Assembly (NCBI RefSeq): GCF_000300855.1
Contig: NZ_ALJF01000009.1
Coordinates: forward strand, 49,174 to 113,173
DNA length: 64,000 nucleotides
Direction of reading: 5' to 3'
From: Agrobacterium albertimagni AOL15
GTDB taxonomy: Bacteria > Pseudomonadota > Alphaproteobacteria > Rhizobiales > Rhizobiaceae
Part shown: one piece after another, positions 19,597 to 27,470 of the stretch
How positions within the stretch are numbered: the stretch's first letter is position 1
How the letters are laid out: every line of letters starts with the position of its first letter
The notes under the pieces: model-generated
What the model was told of the DNA's origin: nothing
Seen by the model: the letters and a program-made list of their open reading frames with translations, nothing else
Databases searched by the model: none
Translations under genes and position numbers: made by a program

Positions 19597-21176
19597 CCAA
19601 GGTGGCAGGAGTCGATCTTTCACTGGCGCTCAGCCGGGCGCAATTCATCCAGCGTGTGCGGGAAGCCTATCACCGGGACGAAGAGGAGCATGGTCCGCGC
19701 CGGCATTACCCGACACGTGTCCCTCTGCATGTGCTGGCGGTAACCTCGGAGATATATCCGCTGGTCAAGACCGGCGGTCTGGCGGACGTCACTGGAGCGC
19801 TGCCAAAGGCGCTTTCCTCCTATGGTATCGAGACCCATACGCTGGTGCCTGGCTATCCGTCGATCCTGGCGCTCGCGCGCCTTCATCCGCCACTCATGGA
19901 GTTCGACGATCTTCTCGGCGAAAAGGCGACCTTGCGCCATCTGGAGATCGACGGTCTCAGCCTCTTCGTCCTTGATGCGCCAGCGCTCTACGATCGTCCA
20001 GGCGGTCCGTATGTCGACGAACATGGCGTCGATCATACCGACAACTGGAAGCGCTTTGCGGTTCTGTCGCTTGCCGGCGCCGAGATCGCGGCCGGAGTGT
20101 TGCCGGGCTGGAAGCCGGATCTGGTGCATACTCATGACTGGCAGTCTGCGCTGACCTCGGTCTATCTGCGGCAGATGGGCTCTGCAGTGCCCGTCGTGCT
20201 CACCATCCACAACCTCGCCTTCCAGGGACAGTATTCGGCATCGCTTTTGCCGCAGATCGGCCTGCCGCCGGAGGTCTATTCCGTCGAACAGATGGAGTAT
20301 TTTGGCGACATCAGCTACCTCAAGGGCGGCCTGGTGACGGCCGATCACATCACCGTCGTCAGCCCCACCTATGCGCGGGAAATTCTTTCGCCCACTTTCG
20401 GCATGGGACTGGACGGCGTGCTGAACGCGCGCATGGACAGACTGCAGGGGATCGTCAACGGGATCGACAAGGAGGTCTGGAATCCGGCCACCGATCCTTA
20501 CCTGCCTTTCCGCTACGACGTGAAGACGGTGCGCAACAAGAAGAACAACAAGGCTCTGCTGCTCGAGCGCTTCAATCTGGAGCCGGGCGACGGGCCGCTC
20601 TTTTCCGCCGTTACCCGAATCACGTGGCAAAAGGGCATGGACATGCTGGCCGAGGTCGCGGACGAAATCTTCTATCGCGGCGGCCGGCTCATCGTTCATG
20701 GCCAAGGCGACCACGACATCGAGGACGCCCTGAAGGCAACTGCCGCGCGCTTCCCCGGACGGATGGCAGTATCGGTCGGTTACAGCGAGCCCACGGCGCA
20801 TCTCATTCATGGCGGTTCGGATGCCATCATCCAGCCGTCGCGTTTCGAGCCTTGCGGCCTGACACAGCTCTATGCGCTGCGCTACGGATGCGTGCCCGTC
20901 GTGTCGCGCACGGGAGGCCTGTCCGAGACGATCATCGACGCCAATGATGCGGCGATATCAGCTCGCGCGGCCACCGGCTTCCAGTTCCATCCGGTTCGAC
21001 CGGAGGGCCTGCGCCATGCCTTGCGTCGCGCGGTCGATGCCTATGGCGACAAGCGACAGTGGGCAAGGCTGCAGTTGCAGGCAATGCGTGCCGACTATTC
21101 CTGGGATCGCAGTGCCGAAAGCTATGCCGAAGTTTATGGTCGCCTGACGGAAACCGGTGCCGAGCTCCGTCACTGA
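19593..21176 (+). CDS. glgA: Glycogen synthase GlgA (ADP-glucose type, GT5)
   Basis: GlgA elongates alpha-1,4-glucan from ADP-glucose. The family ADP-glucose motif KTGGLADV is present, its Lys at residue 59, and the C-terminal RFEPCGLTQLYALRYG segment carries the donor-site Glu. The protein is 527 residues, about 45 longer than usual because of an N-terminal extension before KTGGL; a GTG at 19602 is an alternative start. Unlike typical glg operons, no glgB, glgC or glgX is adjacent: here glgA follows a DUF2934 gene under a stress-type promoter, suggesting a stationary-phase copy. Confidence 0.93.
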   Translation: MTKVAGVDLSLALSRAQFIQRVREAYHRDEEEHGPRRHYPTRVPLHVLAVTSEIYPLVKTGGLADVTGALPKALSSYGIETHTLVPGYPSILALARLHPPLMEFDDLLGEKATLRHLEIDGLSLFVLDAPALYDRPGGPYVDEHGVDHTDNWKRFAVLSLAGAEIAAGVLPGWKPDLVHTHDWQSALTSVYLRQMGSAVPVVLTIHNLAFQGQYSASLLPQIGLPPEVYSVEQMEYFGDISYLKGGLVTADHITVVSPTYAREILSPTFGMGLDGVLNARMDRLQGIVNGIDKEVWNPATDPYLPFRYDVKTVRNKKNNKALLLERFNLEPGDGPLFSAVTRITWQKGMDMLAEVADEIFYRGGRLIVHGQGDHDIEDALKATAARFPGRMAVSVGYSEPTAHLIHGGSDAIIQPSRFEPCGLTQLYALRYGCVPVVSRTGGLSETIIDANDAAISARAATGFQFHPVRPEGLRHALRRAVDAYGDKRQWARLQLQAMRADYSWDRSAESYAEVYGRLTETGAELRH

Positions 21177-21200
21177 GCCGTGAAGCAATTCTACATAAAC

Positions 21201-21228
21201 AGAGGGCCCGGATCATACCGGGCCCTCT
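21201..21228. terminator. Bidirectional hairpin terminator between glgA and the lipoprotein gene
   Basis: A perfect 11-bp repeat (21201-21211 and 21218-21228) with a 6-nt loop lies 24 bp after glgA and 20 bp after the convergent lipoprotein stop. T-runs on both sides are short. Confidence 0.75.
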
Positions 21229-21248
21229 GTTCGTATTCGGCCGCGAGA

Positions 21249-21464
21249 TCAGGGATTGGCCTGTCCATCGGGCCTGCTCTGGCCGGCACCCCCGGTCCCT
21301 GTCTGCGGGGTGGGGTCCCTATCGGCTTCCATCGCCGGCAAGGTGTCGGGAGCCACGTCTTGCTGTGAGCCGGTGGAATTGCTGCTGCTGTTGTTGCCGC
21401 CATCGCCGCAAGCCGTGAGCAGTCCAAGGACGGCGAGTACGGCCGTCGTTCTCTTCACGTTCAT
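21249..21464 (-). CDS. Small lipoprotein
   Basis: This 71-residue protein has a basic N-terminus (MNVKR), a hydrophobic core and a lipobox LTAC, so Cys19 would be lipidated. The mature part is a short low-complexity Gly/Asn/Ser/Pro-rich peptide of unknown role. Its ATG overlaps the TGA of the upstream gene (ATGA), so translation is probably coupled. Confidence 0.75.
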   Translation of the reverse strand: MNVKRTTAVLAVLGLLTACGDGGNNSSSNSTGSQQDVAPDTLPAMEADRDPTPQTGTGGAGQSRPDGQANP

Positions 21465-21739
21465 CTCCAATCCTCTCTTTGATAGTCGCCATCGCCATTA
21501 ACGCGCTCGCGAAAGGCGATGGTGCGTTCGAGCGCCGCAATATCATCGCTGCTCGCCGGAACCGGGTCTTCGGCGATGGCCTCGAGTACAGCGGGGTCGA
21601 TGGCGCCAGAGCGGATTGCCTGGCGCAGTGTTTCGCGTGTCTGCCGTTCCGCCTCCAGTTGGGCGAACAGCGCGACAATCAGCCGGTCACGCGGATCGGG
21701 AAAGCGACGCCAGCGTGGCGGACGCACCGTCTCGGACAT
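21461..21739 (-). CDS. Conserved hypothetical protein, stress island
   Basis: This 92-residue soluble protein is predicted to be mostly helical (FAQLEAERQTRETLRQAI), with an acidic C-terminus. The function is unknown. AGGAG precedes the ATG at 21739; the longer open frame is unlikely. It shares an nearly palindromic EcfG-type promoter region with the divergent gene at 21840 and is coupled to the downstream lipoprotein gene. Confidence 0.75.
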   Translation of the reverse strand: MSETVRPPRWRRFPDPRDRLIVALFAQLEAERQTRETLRQAIRSGAIDPAVLEAIAEDPVPASSDDIAALERTIAFRERVNGDGDYQREDWR

Positions 21740-21777
21740 GATCCACTCCTTTTCGACAGAAGAAATTGCTCCTTCAG

Positions 21778-21804
21778 GAAACATTTGGGGCGTCCCAATG
21801 TTCC
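21778..21804. promoter_or_regulatory. Palindromic bidirectional EcfG-type promoter
   Basis: On the minus strand GGAAC (21804-21800), 16 bp, TGTT. On the plus strand GAAAC (21778-21782), 16 bp, TGTT. The two overlap fully because the block is an imperfect palindrome centred near 21791. Both flanking genes start about 40-60 bp away. Confidence 0.65.
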
Positions 21805-21839
21805 CCTTTCGAAGGCTGATCGACAGAAGGAGAAACACC

Positions 21840-22160
21840 GTGGACAGCGATTTGAAGACGATGGAGGCCCGGCTCAACGCGCACCGGGAAATCCTGGTCT
21901 CGCTGCTGAGCGAAATCCTGATCTCGCCAGAGGGCGCTCCCGAAATGCTGCGCAATCTCGAACAGGAAGTGCTCTTGCGCGACGGCGCAGAAGATCCCGG
22001 CGTGGAGCCGTCTGCCGGGATCGGGCGCGGTCATGAAAAGGGTGAAGCGATCCGGGATATCCTGGACACGGCCAAAGCGCGCGCAGAGGCCCTGAGGCGA
22101 ACGGCAAGCGATCTCAATCAGCCAAACGGTTTCACAGAGGCAATCAAGAAGAGGGAATGA
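21840..22160 (+). CDS. Hypothetical helical protein, stress island
   Basis: This 106-residue protein begins at a GTG (21840) with AAGGAG at good spacing. It is predicted to be almost wholly helical (LKTMEARLNAHREILVSLLS, then RDILDTAKARAEALRRTA). The family is not recognised. A stress-type promoter element lies about 40 bp upstream. Its stop is two bases before the next small gene. Confidence 0.7.
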   Translation: MDSDLKTMEARLNAHREILVSLLSEILISPEGAPEMLRNLEQEVLLRDGAEDPGVEPSAGIGRGHEKGEAIRDILDTAKARAEALRRTASDLNQPNGFTEAIKKRE

Positions 22161-22162
22161 TT

Positions 22163-22351
22163 ATGATCAGAGCGATGGTAACGAGGTGGCTCACGCATAT
22201 GCGCAAGCCCAAGCGTGACACAGAGAGCAAGGAACATCGGCAGGTCGCTTTGCCCTTGCGCGCCGACCTGCCGCTTCGGGAGCGCTCCCGCTCGCTCGTG
22301 GCGGTCCCCGCACAGATCAATGGTGCGCGGATGGGGTCAGGAAAGTTCTGA
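22163..22351 (+). CDS. Small basic hypothetical protein
   Basis: This 62-residue Arg/Lys-rich peptide begins MIRAMVTRWLTHMRKPKRD. AGAGGG lies eight bases before the ATG at 22163; an ATG at 22157 overlaps the previous stop. No domain is recognised. It is probably the second gene of a two-gene stress-type unit. Confidence 0.5.
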   Translation: MIRAMVTRWLTHMRKPKRDTESKEHRQVALPLRADLPLRERSRSLVAVPAQINGARMGSGKF

Positions 22352-22369
22352 CCTGATCAACTGACCTAA

Positions 22370-22600
22370 TCAACGGCGGTTGGTCTGTTCTCGGATGTCA
22401 AAATTGGCGTCCCAGTCTTTCGGCTTGTCTTCCTTGCCCGGAGGCCACTTGTTGACGGTGGCGTCTTCGGACCCTGTCACCACGGTAGGCTTGGCGCTTG
22501 CGACACCGTCGCTGTCGCCGCCGGCCTGCGTGCCAGCGAACTGGCCCTTCGCGTCGTCATGGATTTTAGCCTTGTCAGCTTCCTGGCGCTTGTCAGTCAT
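22370..22600 (-). CDS. Small hydrophilic hypothetical protein
   Basis: This 76-residue, highly charged, probably disordered protein (MTDKRQEADKAKIHDDAK, then a conserved-looking WPPGKEDKPKDWDANFD tail) is of a type often stress-induced in rhizobia. GGAGG precedes the ATG, and an EcfG-like promoter lies 28 bp upstream. The function is unknown. Confidence 0.7.
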   Translation of the reverse strand: MTDKRQEADKAKIHDDAKGQFAGTQAGGDSDGVASAKPTVVTGSEDATVNKWPPGKEDKPKDWDANFDIREQTNRR

Positions 22601-22627
22601 GGTCAATCCTCCAAAGTGGTCATCATC

Positions 22628-22653
22628 AACCCGATGACGCACCGAAAGGTTCC
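22628..22653 (-). promoter_or_regulatory. EcfG-type promoter of the 76-residue gene
   Basis: GGAAC (22653-22649), 17 bp, GGTT (22631-22628) on the minus strand. It is a good -35 with a one-mismatch -10, and it lies just upstream of the kinase stop codon. Confidence 0.6.
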
Positions 22654-22662
22654 TGTGCCCGC

Positions 22663-24354
22663 CTAGTCGGTGGACCCTGCGAGGAAGGAAGAGAGCGGCG
22701 CGACCAGCGTCCAGCGTAAGCCCGCGGGATCGAAATCGATCGTGACATTGCCGGCAAACGCACTTGCCGCATGACGTTCGATGACGGTCGATCCGAAGCC
22801 ACGCCGTGTGGGCTTCGTGACAGGCGGACCGTATTGCTCGATCCATTGCAGCCGAAGTCGAGGCTCTTCATCCTGTGTCGCGGGCTCCAGCACCTCCCAT
22901 TCGATCCAAAGCCGGCCTTCGAGCACCGACAGAGCCCCGTATTTGACGGAGTTGGTCGCCAGTTCATGAAAAACCAGGCCGAGATTCTGGACTGCATTCG
23001 CATTGACCAGCAGATCCGGACCTCGGCGATGGATGCGATCCACAGATCCCGTGACGGTGGTCAGCTGCAAGTCGACGAGGGACGCCAGCGGAATGCCGCC
23101 CCATTGCTGCTTGGCAAGCGCTTCGATCGACTGTGCAAGCCCTGCCAGGCGACCGCTGACGGCCCGCTGAAACTCTTCGACGTCATCGGTGCCGCGGGCC
23201 AGCTGCCGCATCATCGCCTGGACCAGCGAGAGGATGTTCTTGGTGCGGTGAACGAGCTCCTGCAGAATGAAGTGAATGCGTTCTTCCGCCTCTGCCCTGT
23301 CGAAGGAAGCATTCGACAGAGCCACCGCCACCTGGTTGGCCTCAAGAATCTTGGTGCGCACCGGCGAGACGATCTCACCATGACCGATGCGCTCCGCCAT
23401 GCATGCAATCCTGCGGATCGCCGAGCGCAGATGGTGGGCTGCGACCAGAACGATCCCAAGCAGCAGTGTCATCAGAACGAGGCTCCCGATCAAAAGACTT
23501 TGCCAGAGGGTGATGAACGACCCTTTGAGACTGTCCACGGGTCCCCAGACCAGAGCGCGCCACGGCCAGTCCGCGACTTTCGCGTATCCCATCAGATATT
23601 GTCGACCGTTCTGGTAAAAGACGGCACTGTTGTTGGAGCCATACATCAGATCCAGCCAGCTTTGCTCGATTTCAGTACCGGATGGCTTATTCTCGGCGCC
23701 GTTCGACACGACGATCCGGCCATCGCCATCCACCAGTGCGGACGACCATCCGGACGGCAAGGCTTCGCCGGCGGCAAGGCTTGCAAGGCTCGCGGCATCC
23801 TGGGTAAGCACGACAGCGTTGATGCCGTCCGAAGTCCGCGCGGTGACAGGCATGGTCAGGTTGACCACCCAGCGCTCGCTCGTCGCGCCGAAGAAGACGC
23901 CCGAAAGCTCGACCTTGCCGGAGCGTAGGGCCGCCATGACCGAGCCTGGATTGGCCATGGGTTTCAGTGCGGCGCCCCAAGGCATCCGCGTGTTGAGGAC
24001 TTGTACCCCGTCCCGCCGCGCCAGCATGACATAGAGAGAGCTCTCCTTGAGGCTTTCTCCGACGCGCGCATGGAATGCCTGCAGGTCGCCCTGCTGCAGC
24101 TCTACGGAATTCGCCACAAGGGCGAGCGTCGTTTCCATGTCGGCGATCTTGCGCTCGACGGCGCGGCTTATGGCCTGGGCATCGTCTGCCACGTCCGTGC
24201 GCATGGTCTGAAATTGCGATCGCTCGAGCTGCAACAGCAGAAAGGCGACAAAGACAAGGAGCGGGACTGTCGCCAGAACGGCCATTGCGGCGAGATACGA
24301 GCCGATCGACGCGGTCGGAAAGAGACCAGCAAACAACCTGCCAACGCGGTTCAA
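22663..24354 (-). CDS. Membrane HWE-family sensor histidine kinase
   Basis: This is a sensor kinase of 563 residues. It has a first membrane helix near residues 18-42, an extracytoplasmic Cache-like sensing region (about 45-280), a second helix (about 285-310), a HAMP-like linker, then the HWE kinase core. That core has the phospho-acceptor H369 in HRTKNILSLVQ, the N-box HELATNSVKYGALS, and the LQWIEQYGPP segment with the family Trp-Glu. Kinases of this class often feed the PhyR/EcfG general stress response in alphaproteobacteria. No response regulator is adjacent. The start is a TTG at 24354 with AGGAGG upstream. Confidence 0.88.
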   Translation of the reverse strand: MNRVGRLFAGLFPTASIGSYLAAMAVLATVPLLVFVAFLLLQLERSQFQTMRTDVADDAQAISRAVERKIADMETTLALVANSVELQQGDLQAFHARVGESLKESSLYVMLARRDGVQVLNTRMPWGAALKPMANPGSVMAALRSGKVELSGVFFGATSERWVVNLTMPVTARTSDGINAVVLTQDAASLASLAAGEALPSGWSSALVDGDGRIVVSNGAENKPSGTEIEQSWLDLMYGSNNSAVFYQNGRQYLMGYAKVADWPWRALVWGPVDSLKGSFITLWQSLLIGSLVLMTLLLGIVLVAAHHLRSAIRRIACMAERIGHGEIVSPVRTKILEANQVAVALSNASFDRAEAEERIHFILQELVHRTKNILSLVQAMMRQLARGTDDVEEFQRAVSGRLAGLAQSIEALAKQQWGGIPLASLVDLQLTTVTGSVDRIHRRGPDLLVNANAVQNLGLVFHELATNSVKYGALSVLEGRLWIEWEVLEPATQDEEPRLRLQWIEQYGPPVTKPTRRGFGSTVIERHAASAFAGNVTIDFDPAGLRWTLVAPLSSFLAGSTD

Positions 24355-24400
24355 AGCGCCGCCCTCCTGCAGCGAGGCCCAGAAATCATAGGGACCTCAG

Positions 24401-24425
24401 CGAACCAAATGGGCGTGCGGGCGTT
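24401..24425 (+). promoter_or_regulatory. EcfG-like promoter of the BON gene
   Basis: CGAAC (24401-24405), 16 bp, CGTT (24422-24425). There is one mismatch to the GGAAC -35; it lies about 30 bp before the BON ATG. Confidence 0.55.
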
Positions 24426-24455
24426 AGGATGATGACCGCGACACAGGAGGTTGCC

Positions 24456-24731
24456 ATGATATTCAAACCCCAGCGTTTCCATGGAGAGGCCCCCGAGGTG
24501 GCTGTAGAGTTTCCAGCCGAGGCTGAGCTCGAGCAACGGGTCGCCGACGCGCTGGCCGCCTCTGACGGTGTGGGGGCGGAAGGCCTTCGCGTCGTGGCGA
24601 CGGGCAAGGAGATCTTGCTGTTCGGCGGCGTTACGACGCGCGAGGAGATGGACAGGGCTGTGGAAGTCGCGCTTGCAGTTCCAGGGGTCGAAAAGGTCAC
24701 GGTTCGGATGGAAAGCGGCGAAGCGCCCTGA
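24456..24731 (+). CDS. BON-domain protein
   Basis: This 91-residue protein has a single BON domain (about residues 22-88; LRVVATGKEILLFGGVTTRE, then VALAVPGVEKVTVRM). BON domains bind membranes or polysaccharide and are common in osmotic-stress proteins such as OsmY. No signal peptide is seen, so it would be cytoplasmic. GGAGG lies at good spacing to the ATG. It diverges from the HWE kinase. Confidence 0.85.
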   Translation: MIFKPQRFHGEAPEVAVEFPAEAELEQRVADALAASDGVGAEGLRVVATGKEILLFGGVTTREEMDRAVEVALAVPGVEKVTVRMESGEAP

Positions 24732-24880
24732 CACTGGGGAATGGGTCCCGCACGTAGCGCGGCGTCGCATAGCGGCCGAACGCCGGGGACAGGCTTCACG
24801 CCAATCCCAAGGACCCGCCGGGATCACCTTTGCGTCGATCGGTTTCACCTATATTCCGATTTTTCTGGCCAGACGAAACG

Positions 24881-25135
24881 TCAGGCGCGTCCACCCATGC
24901 CGGTCGTGCCGTCCGGTCCCCATGCCTGCGCAATGCCGGCAATCTCCTGCATACGTCCCCGCAAATCCTGCTGGCGCAGAACCGTCACCTTACGGATGGA
25001 GACTTTGCTCGCGGAATATTCTCGCGCAGCTTCCACCGCGAGCCGATAGCTCGGATAAACGGCCGACTGTCCTTCCTCCGACAGAAAGCACCAACCACTG
25101 GCTTGGGGAATAATATCGCAATACACCTCAGTCAT
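24881..25135 (-). CDS. Small DUF2188-like hypothetical protein
   Basis: This 84-residue protein has a strand-rich N-terminus (CDIIPQASGWCFLSEEGQSA) and an amphipathic helix (AVEAAREYS), resembling small DUF2188-type proteins. The resemblance is by eye only. GGAGGAG lies before the ATG, and a perfect EcfG-type promoter sits 26 bp upstream. The function is unknown. Confidence 0.65.
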   Translation of the reverse strand: MTEVYCDIIPQASGWCFLSEEGQSAVYPSYRLAVEAAREYSASKVSIRKVTVLRQQDLRGRMQEIAGIAQAWGPDGTTGMGGRA

Positions 25136-25160
25136 GCCGCACTCCTCCTGATTTCACCAG

Positions 25161-25185
25161 AACGTGCAATCGGCTCAAGGGTTCC
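25161..25185 (-). promoter_or_regulatory. EcfG-type promoter of the 84-residue gene
   Basis: GGAAC (25185-25181), 16 bp, CGTT (25164-25161) on the minus strand. It is a perfect match to the consensus. Confidence 0.8.
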
Positions 25186-25221
25186 TGCCAAGGTGCAGTT
25201 TTTTTTTGCGTCAGGGGCCCG

Positions 25222-27069
25222 CTAGCCGCAGGTTACAATCAGGCTTGCCGCGGGAAAGCGTGAGAGATCCCGCATGTCTGACTGAGCTTCGGGCGGCATG
25301 ACATGGATGGCGGCTCCATGTACCGGCGGCAGCGTTGCAATCTCATCGCTGAAATTTGCCCGCAACTGCCAGCGATGCTCCCCCAGCTGCCAATCGATTG
25401 CCAGCCTCCCCTCCTCCGCCAACAACACATGGCCAACGCCGCCGCCGACATCTTCAAGCAAAGGCATCAGATGACGCTTTCGTTTTTCGATCAGGTCACG
25501 GAAGATGGTTCGTAATACCATCCCTCGTTCGGTTTCAGCCTCCTGCCAGTCGAGCTTGGAGGCGAGGAAGGTGTCGAGATCATTGGGGTTGCGAATTTCC
25601 TGAAGCTCGAGGTCTTCCGTGCCGAATGACCTGGCTTGCTGCAGTCGATCCTCAAGAGAGTTCTGATCGAGATCCAGGGGGTAGTCGCTGAAAAAGAAGA
25701 ACCTGCCGCGTGATCGAAATTCATCGCCCATGAAGAGCATCGGGATCTGCGGCGCGAGCAGCAAGATCGCCATCAACCGCTCGGCGAGATCGGGGTCGAT
25801 GAGGCTCCACAAGCGATCGCCGCGACCGCGATTGCCGATCTGATCGTGGTTCTGCAGAAAGTTGATGAAGGTGACGGGCGGCAAGTGGCCGCTGGGTTCG
25901 CCCACCAGTGCATCGCCTTTGCCCTCGATCCGTTCCCCCTGGATGGCGAAGCCGCTTGCGAGCGTCTTTGCGATGCGTGGCCAGAAGTTATCGGCGAAAA
26001 CCTTGAAATGCCCAACATGCTCGGCGGTGGCCCAGGCATGGATGAGGTGGTGATAGCCATCATTCCAGACCGCGTCATAGAGGCGGACCGCATTGTCCTC
26101 GCTTCGCTCGTGGAGAGCCGTGATGTTGCGGCTGTCTTCGACCACCAGATGGATGTGACGCCCCGGCAAAGTCTTGCGGATCAGAAGCGCCAGCTCTTCG
26201 ACGAAGTGCTCGTCGCTGTCTGCGTCTTCAATCCGGTCGACGGCATCGAAGCGGAGGCCGTCGAGGGCAAATTCTTCCAGCCAGTAGAGTGCGTTTTCCG
26301 CGATAAGGTCACGCATCGGCTTGCGGGACACATCCGGCCTCGGTCCCCAGGGAGTGCCTTCAGTCATGAAGAGGTCAGGCGCGTAGACTTGCAGATGATT
26401 TCCATCGAGCCCCAGGTGATTGTAGACGACATCGAGCATGACCATCAGACCGAGGCCATGGGCCGCATCGATGAAGGCCTTCATGTCATCGGGGGAGCCA
26501 TAAGACGGATGGGGTGTGTAGAGGAGTACGCCGTCGTAACCCCAGCCGCGCTTGCCCCCGAAGGCGGCAACGGGCATCAGTTGAACCACTGTCACCCCAA
26601 TATCTGCAAGGGCGGGCAATCTTGCCGCTGCCGCAGCAAATGTGCCTTCGTCAGTGAAAGTCCCCACGTGGATTTCATAGACTACGGCTTCAGACCAGGG
26701 ACGGCCCGTCCAGCCTCTGTTCTTCCAGCGATAGGCGGTCGGATCGACAACGAGCGACGGACCGTGAACATCCGATTCCAGAGCGCGGCCGGCGGGATCG
26801 GGCACATGTCTCCCATCCGGTAGCACGAAGGCATAGGGCGTCCCGGGCGCGACGTTGGTCGCGAGGAGATCCCACCAGCCATCGCCCATGGCCGTCATCG
26901 GCACCTCTTCATCGCTCAGGCGAAGGTTGAGTGTCTCGATGCCCGAGGCCCACAGGCGAAACCGCACCTCGCCGGCAGCGATGTATTCCGCGCCCCAGCT
27001 TTTGGGAAACACCCGGTATTCCGGATCGACCGGCCGCTCGTCTTCGGGCTTCGATCGCTGTTCGTCCAT
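25222..27069 (-). CDS. treZ: Maltooligosyltrehalose trehalohydrolase TreZ
   Basis: TreZ releases trehalose from maltooligosyltrehalose, the second step of the TreY-TreZ route from glycogen. The 615-residue protein has an N-terminal CBM48-like domain (VRFRLWASGIETLNLRLSD) and a GH13 barrel with the conserved regions DVVYNH, DGLRFDAVDRI (nucleophile Asp), VVEDSRN (acid Glu) and NFLQNHDQIGN. TreY is not in the window. An EcfG-like promoter precedes it, fitting trehalose accumulation under stress. The nearest glucan gene is glgA, about 4 kb away. Confidence 0.92.
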   Translation of the reverse strand: MDEQRSKPEDERPVDPEYRVFPKSWGAEYIAAGEVRFRLWASGIETLNLRLSDEEVPMTAMGDGWWDLLATNVAPGTPYAFVLPDGRHVPDPAGRALESDVHGPSLVVDPTAYRWKNRGWTGRPWSEAVVYEIHVGTFTDEGTFAAAAARLPALADIGVTVVQLMPVAAFGGKRGWGYDGVLLYTPHPSYGSPDDMKAFIDAAHGLGLMVMLDVVYNHLGLDGNHLQVYAPDLFMTEGTPWGPRPDVSRKPMRDLIAENALYWLEEFALDGLRFDAVDRIEDADSDEHFVEELALLIRKTLPGRHIHLVVEDSRNITALHERSEDNAVRLYDAVWNDGYHHLIHAWATAEHVGHFKVFADNFWPRIAKTLASGFAIQGERIEGKGDALVGEPSGHLPPVTFINFLQNHDQIGNRGRGDRLWSLIDPDLAERLMAILLLAPQIPMLFMGDEFRSRGRFFFFSDYPLDLDQNSLEDRLQQARSFGTEDLELQEIRNPNDLDTFLASKLDWQEAETERGMVLRTIFRDLIEKRKRHLMPLLEDVGGGVGHVLLAEEGRLAIDWQLGEHRWQLRANFSDEIATLPPVHGAAIHVMPPEAQSDMRDLSRFPAASLIVTCG

Positions 27070-27105
27070 CCGCTCGCCCTCTCGCTCGGTTCATCCGGTG
27101 GATCG

Positions 27106-27131
27106 AACAATATGGACAAGGGTAAAGTTCC
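27106..27131 (-). promoter_or_regulatory. EcfG-type promoter of treZ
   Basis: GGAAC (27131-27127), 17 bp, TGTT (27109-27106) on the minus strand, 37 bp before the treZ ATG. Confidence 0.65.
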
Positions 27132-27271
27132 GGCACGGATGCGAGGAGCGCAGAACGGCGGCGATGAGGGCTGCCGGGTTTTCAGGAACAAAGTCGAGGG
27201 CGGCGGGATTGCTTCTTCATGATGCCGAGCCCGGCCGCATCCCGCGGCGGGCGGTTCTCAGGGAGATGATC

Positions 27272-27448
27272 ATGACGACCCCAAACCCCACGACACCCTA
27301 TGACGACCAGCCCCCGATGCCCGCTCCGACCTGGGCTCCGGAAGTCCCGATCGAGGAGCCGCAGCCGGACGTCTTGCCGGACGAGGTGCCGACACCCAAT
27401 CCCGACGAGACGCGCGATCCGCCTGTGACGGAGCCGTCGCCTATCTGA
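27272..27448 (+). CDS. Small proline-rich acidic protein
   Basis: This 58-residue protein is about one-third proline, with Asp/Glu and Thr (TTPNPTTPYDDQPPMPAPT at the N-terminus). It is probably extended and disordered, with no signal peptide. GGGAG is six bases before the ATG at 27272. A GGAAC box at 27185 has a poor -10 partner, so stress control is only possible here. The function is unknown. Confidence 0.65.
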   Translation: MTTPNPTTPYDDQPPMPAPTWAPEVPIEEPQPDVLPDEVPTPNPDETRDPPVTEPSPI

Positions 27449-27470
27449 CACCCTAGTGTCGACGCGGGCC

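Noticed and set aside
27185..27210. GGAAC box before the proline-rich small gene
   Set aside because: At 16-17 bp spacing the -10 reads GGAT or GATT, too far from CGTT to call an EcfG promoter.
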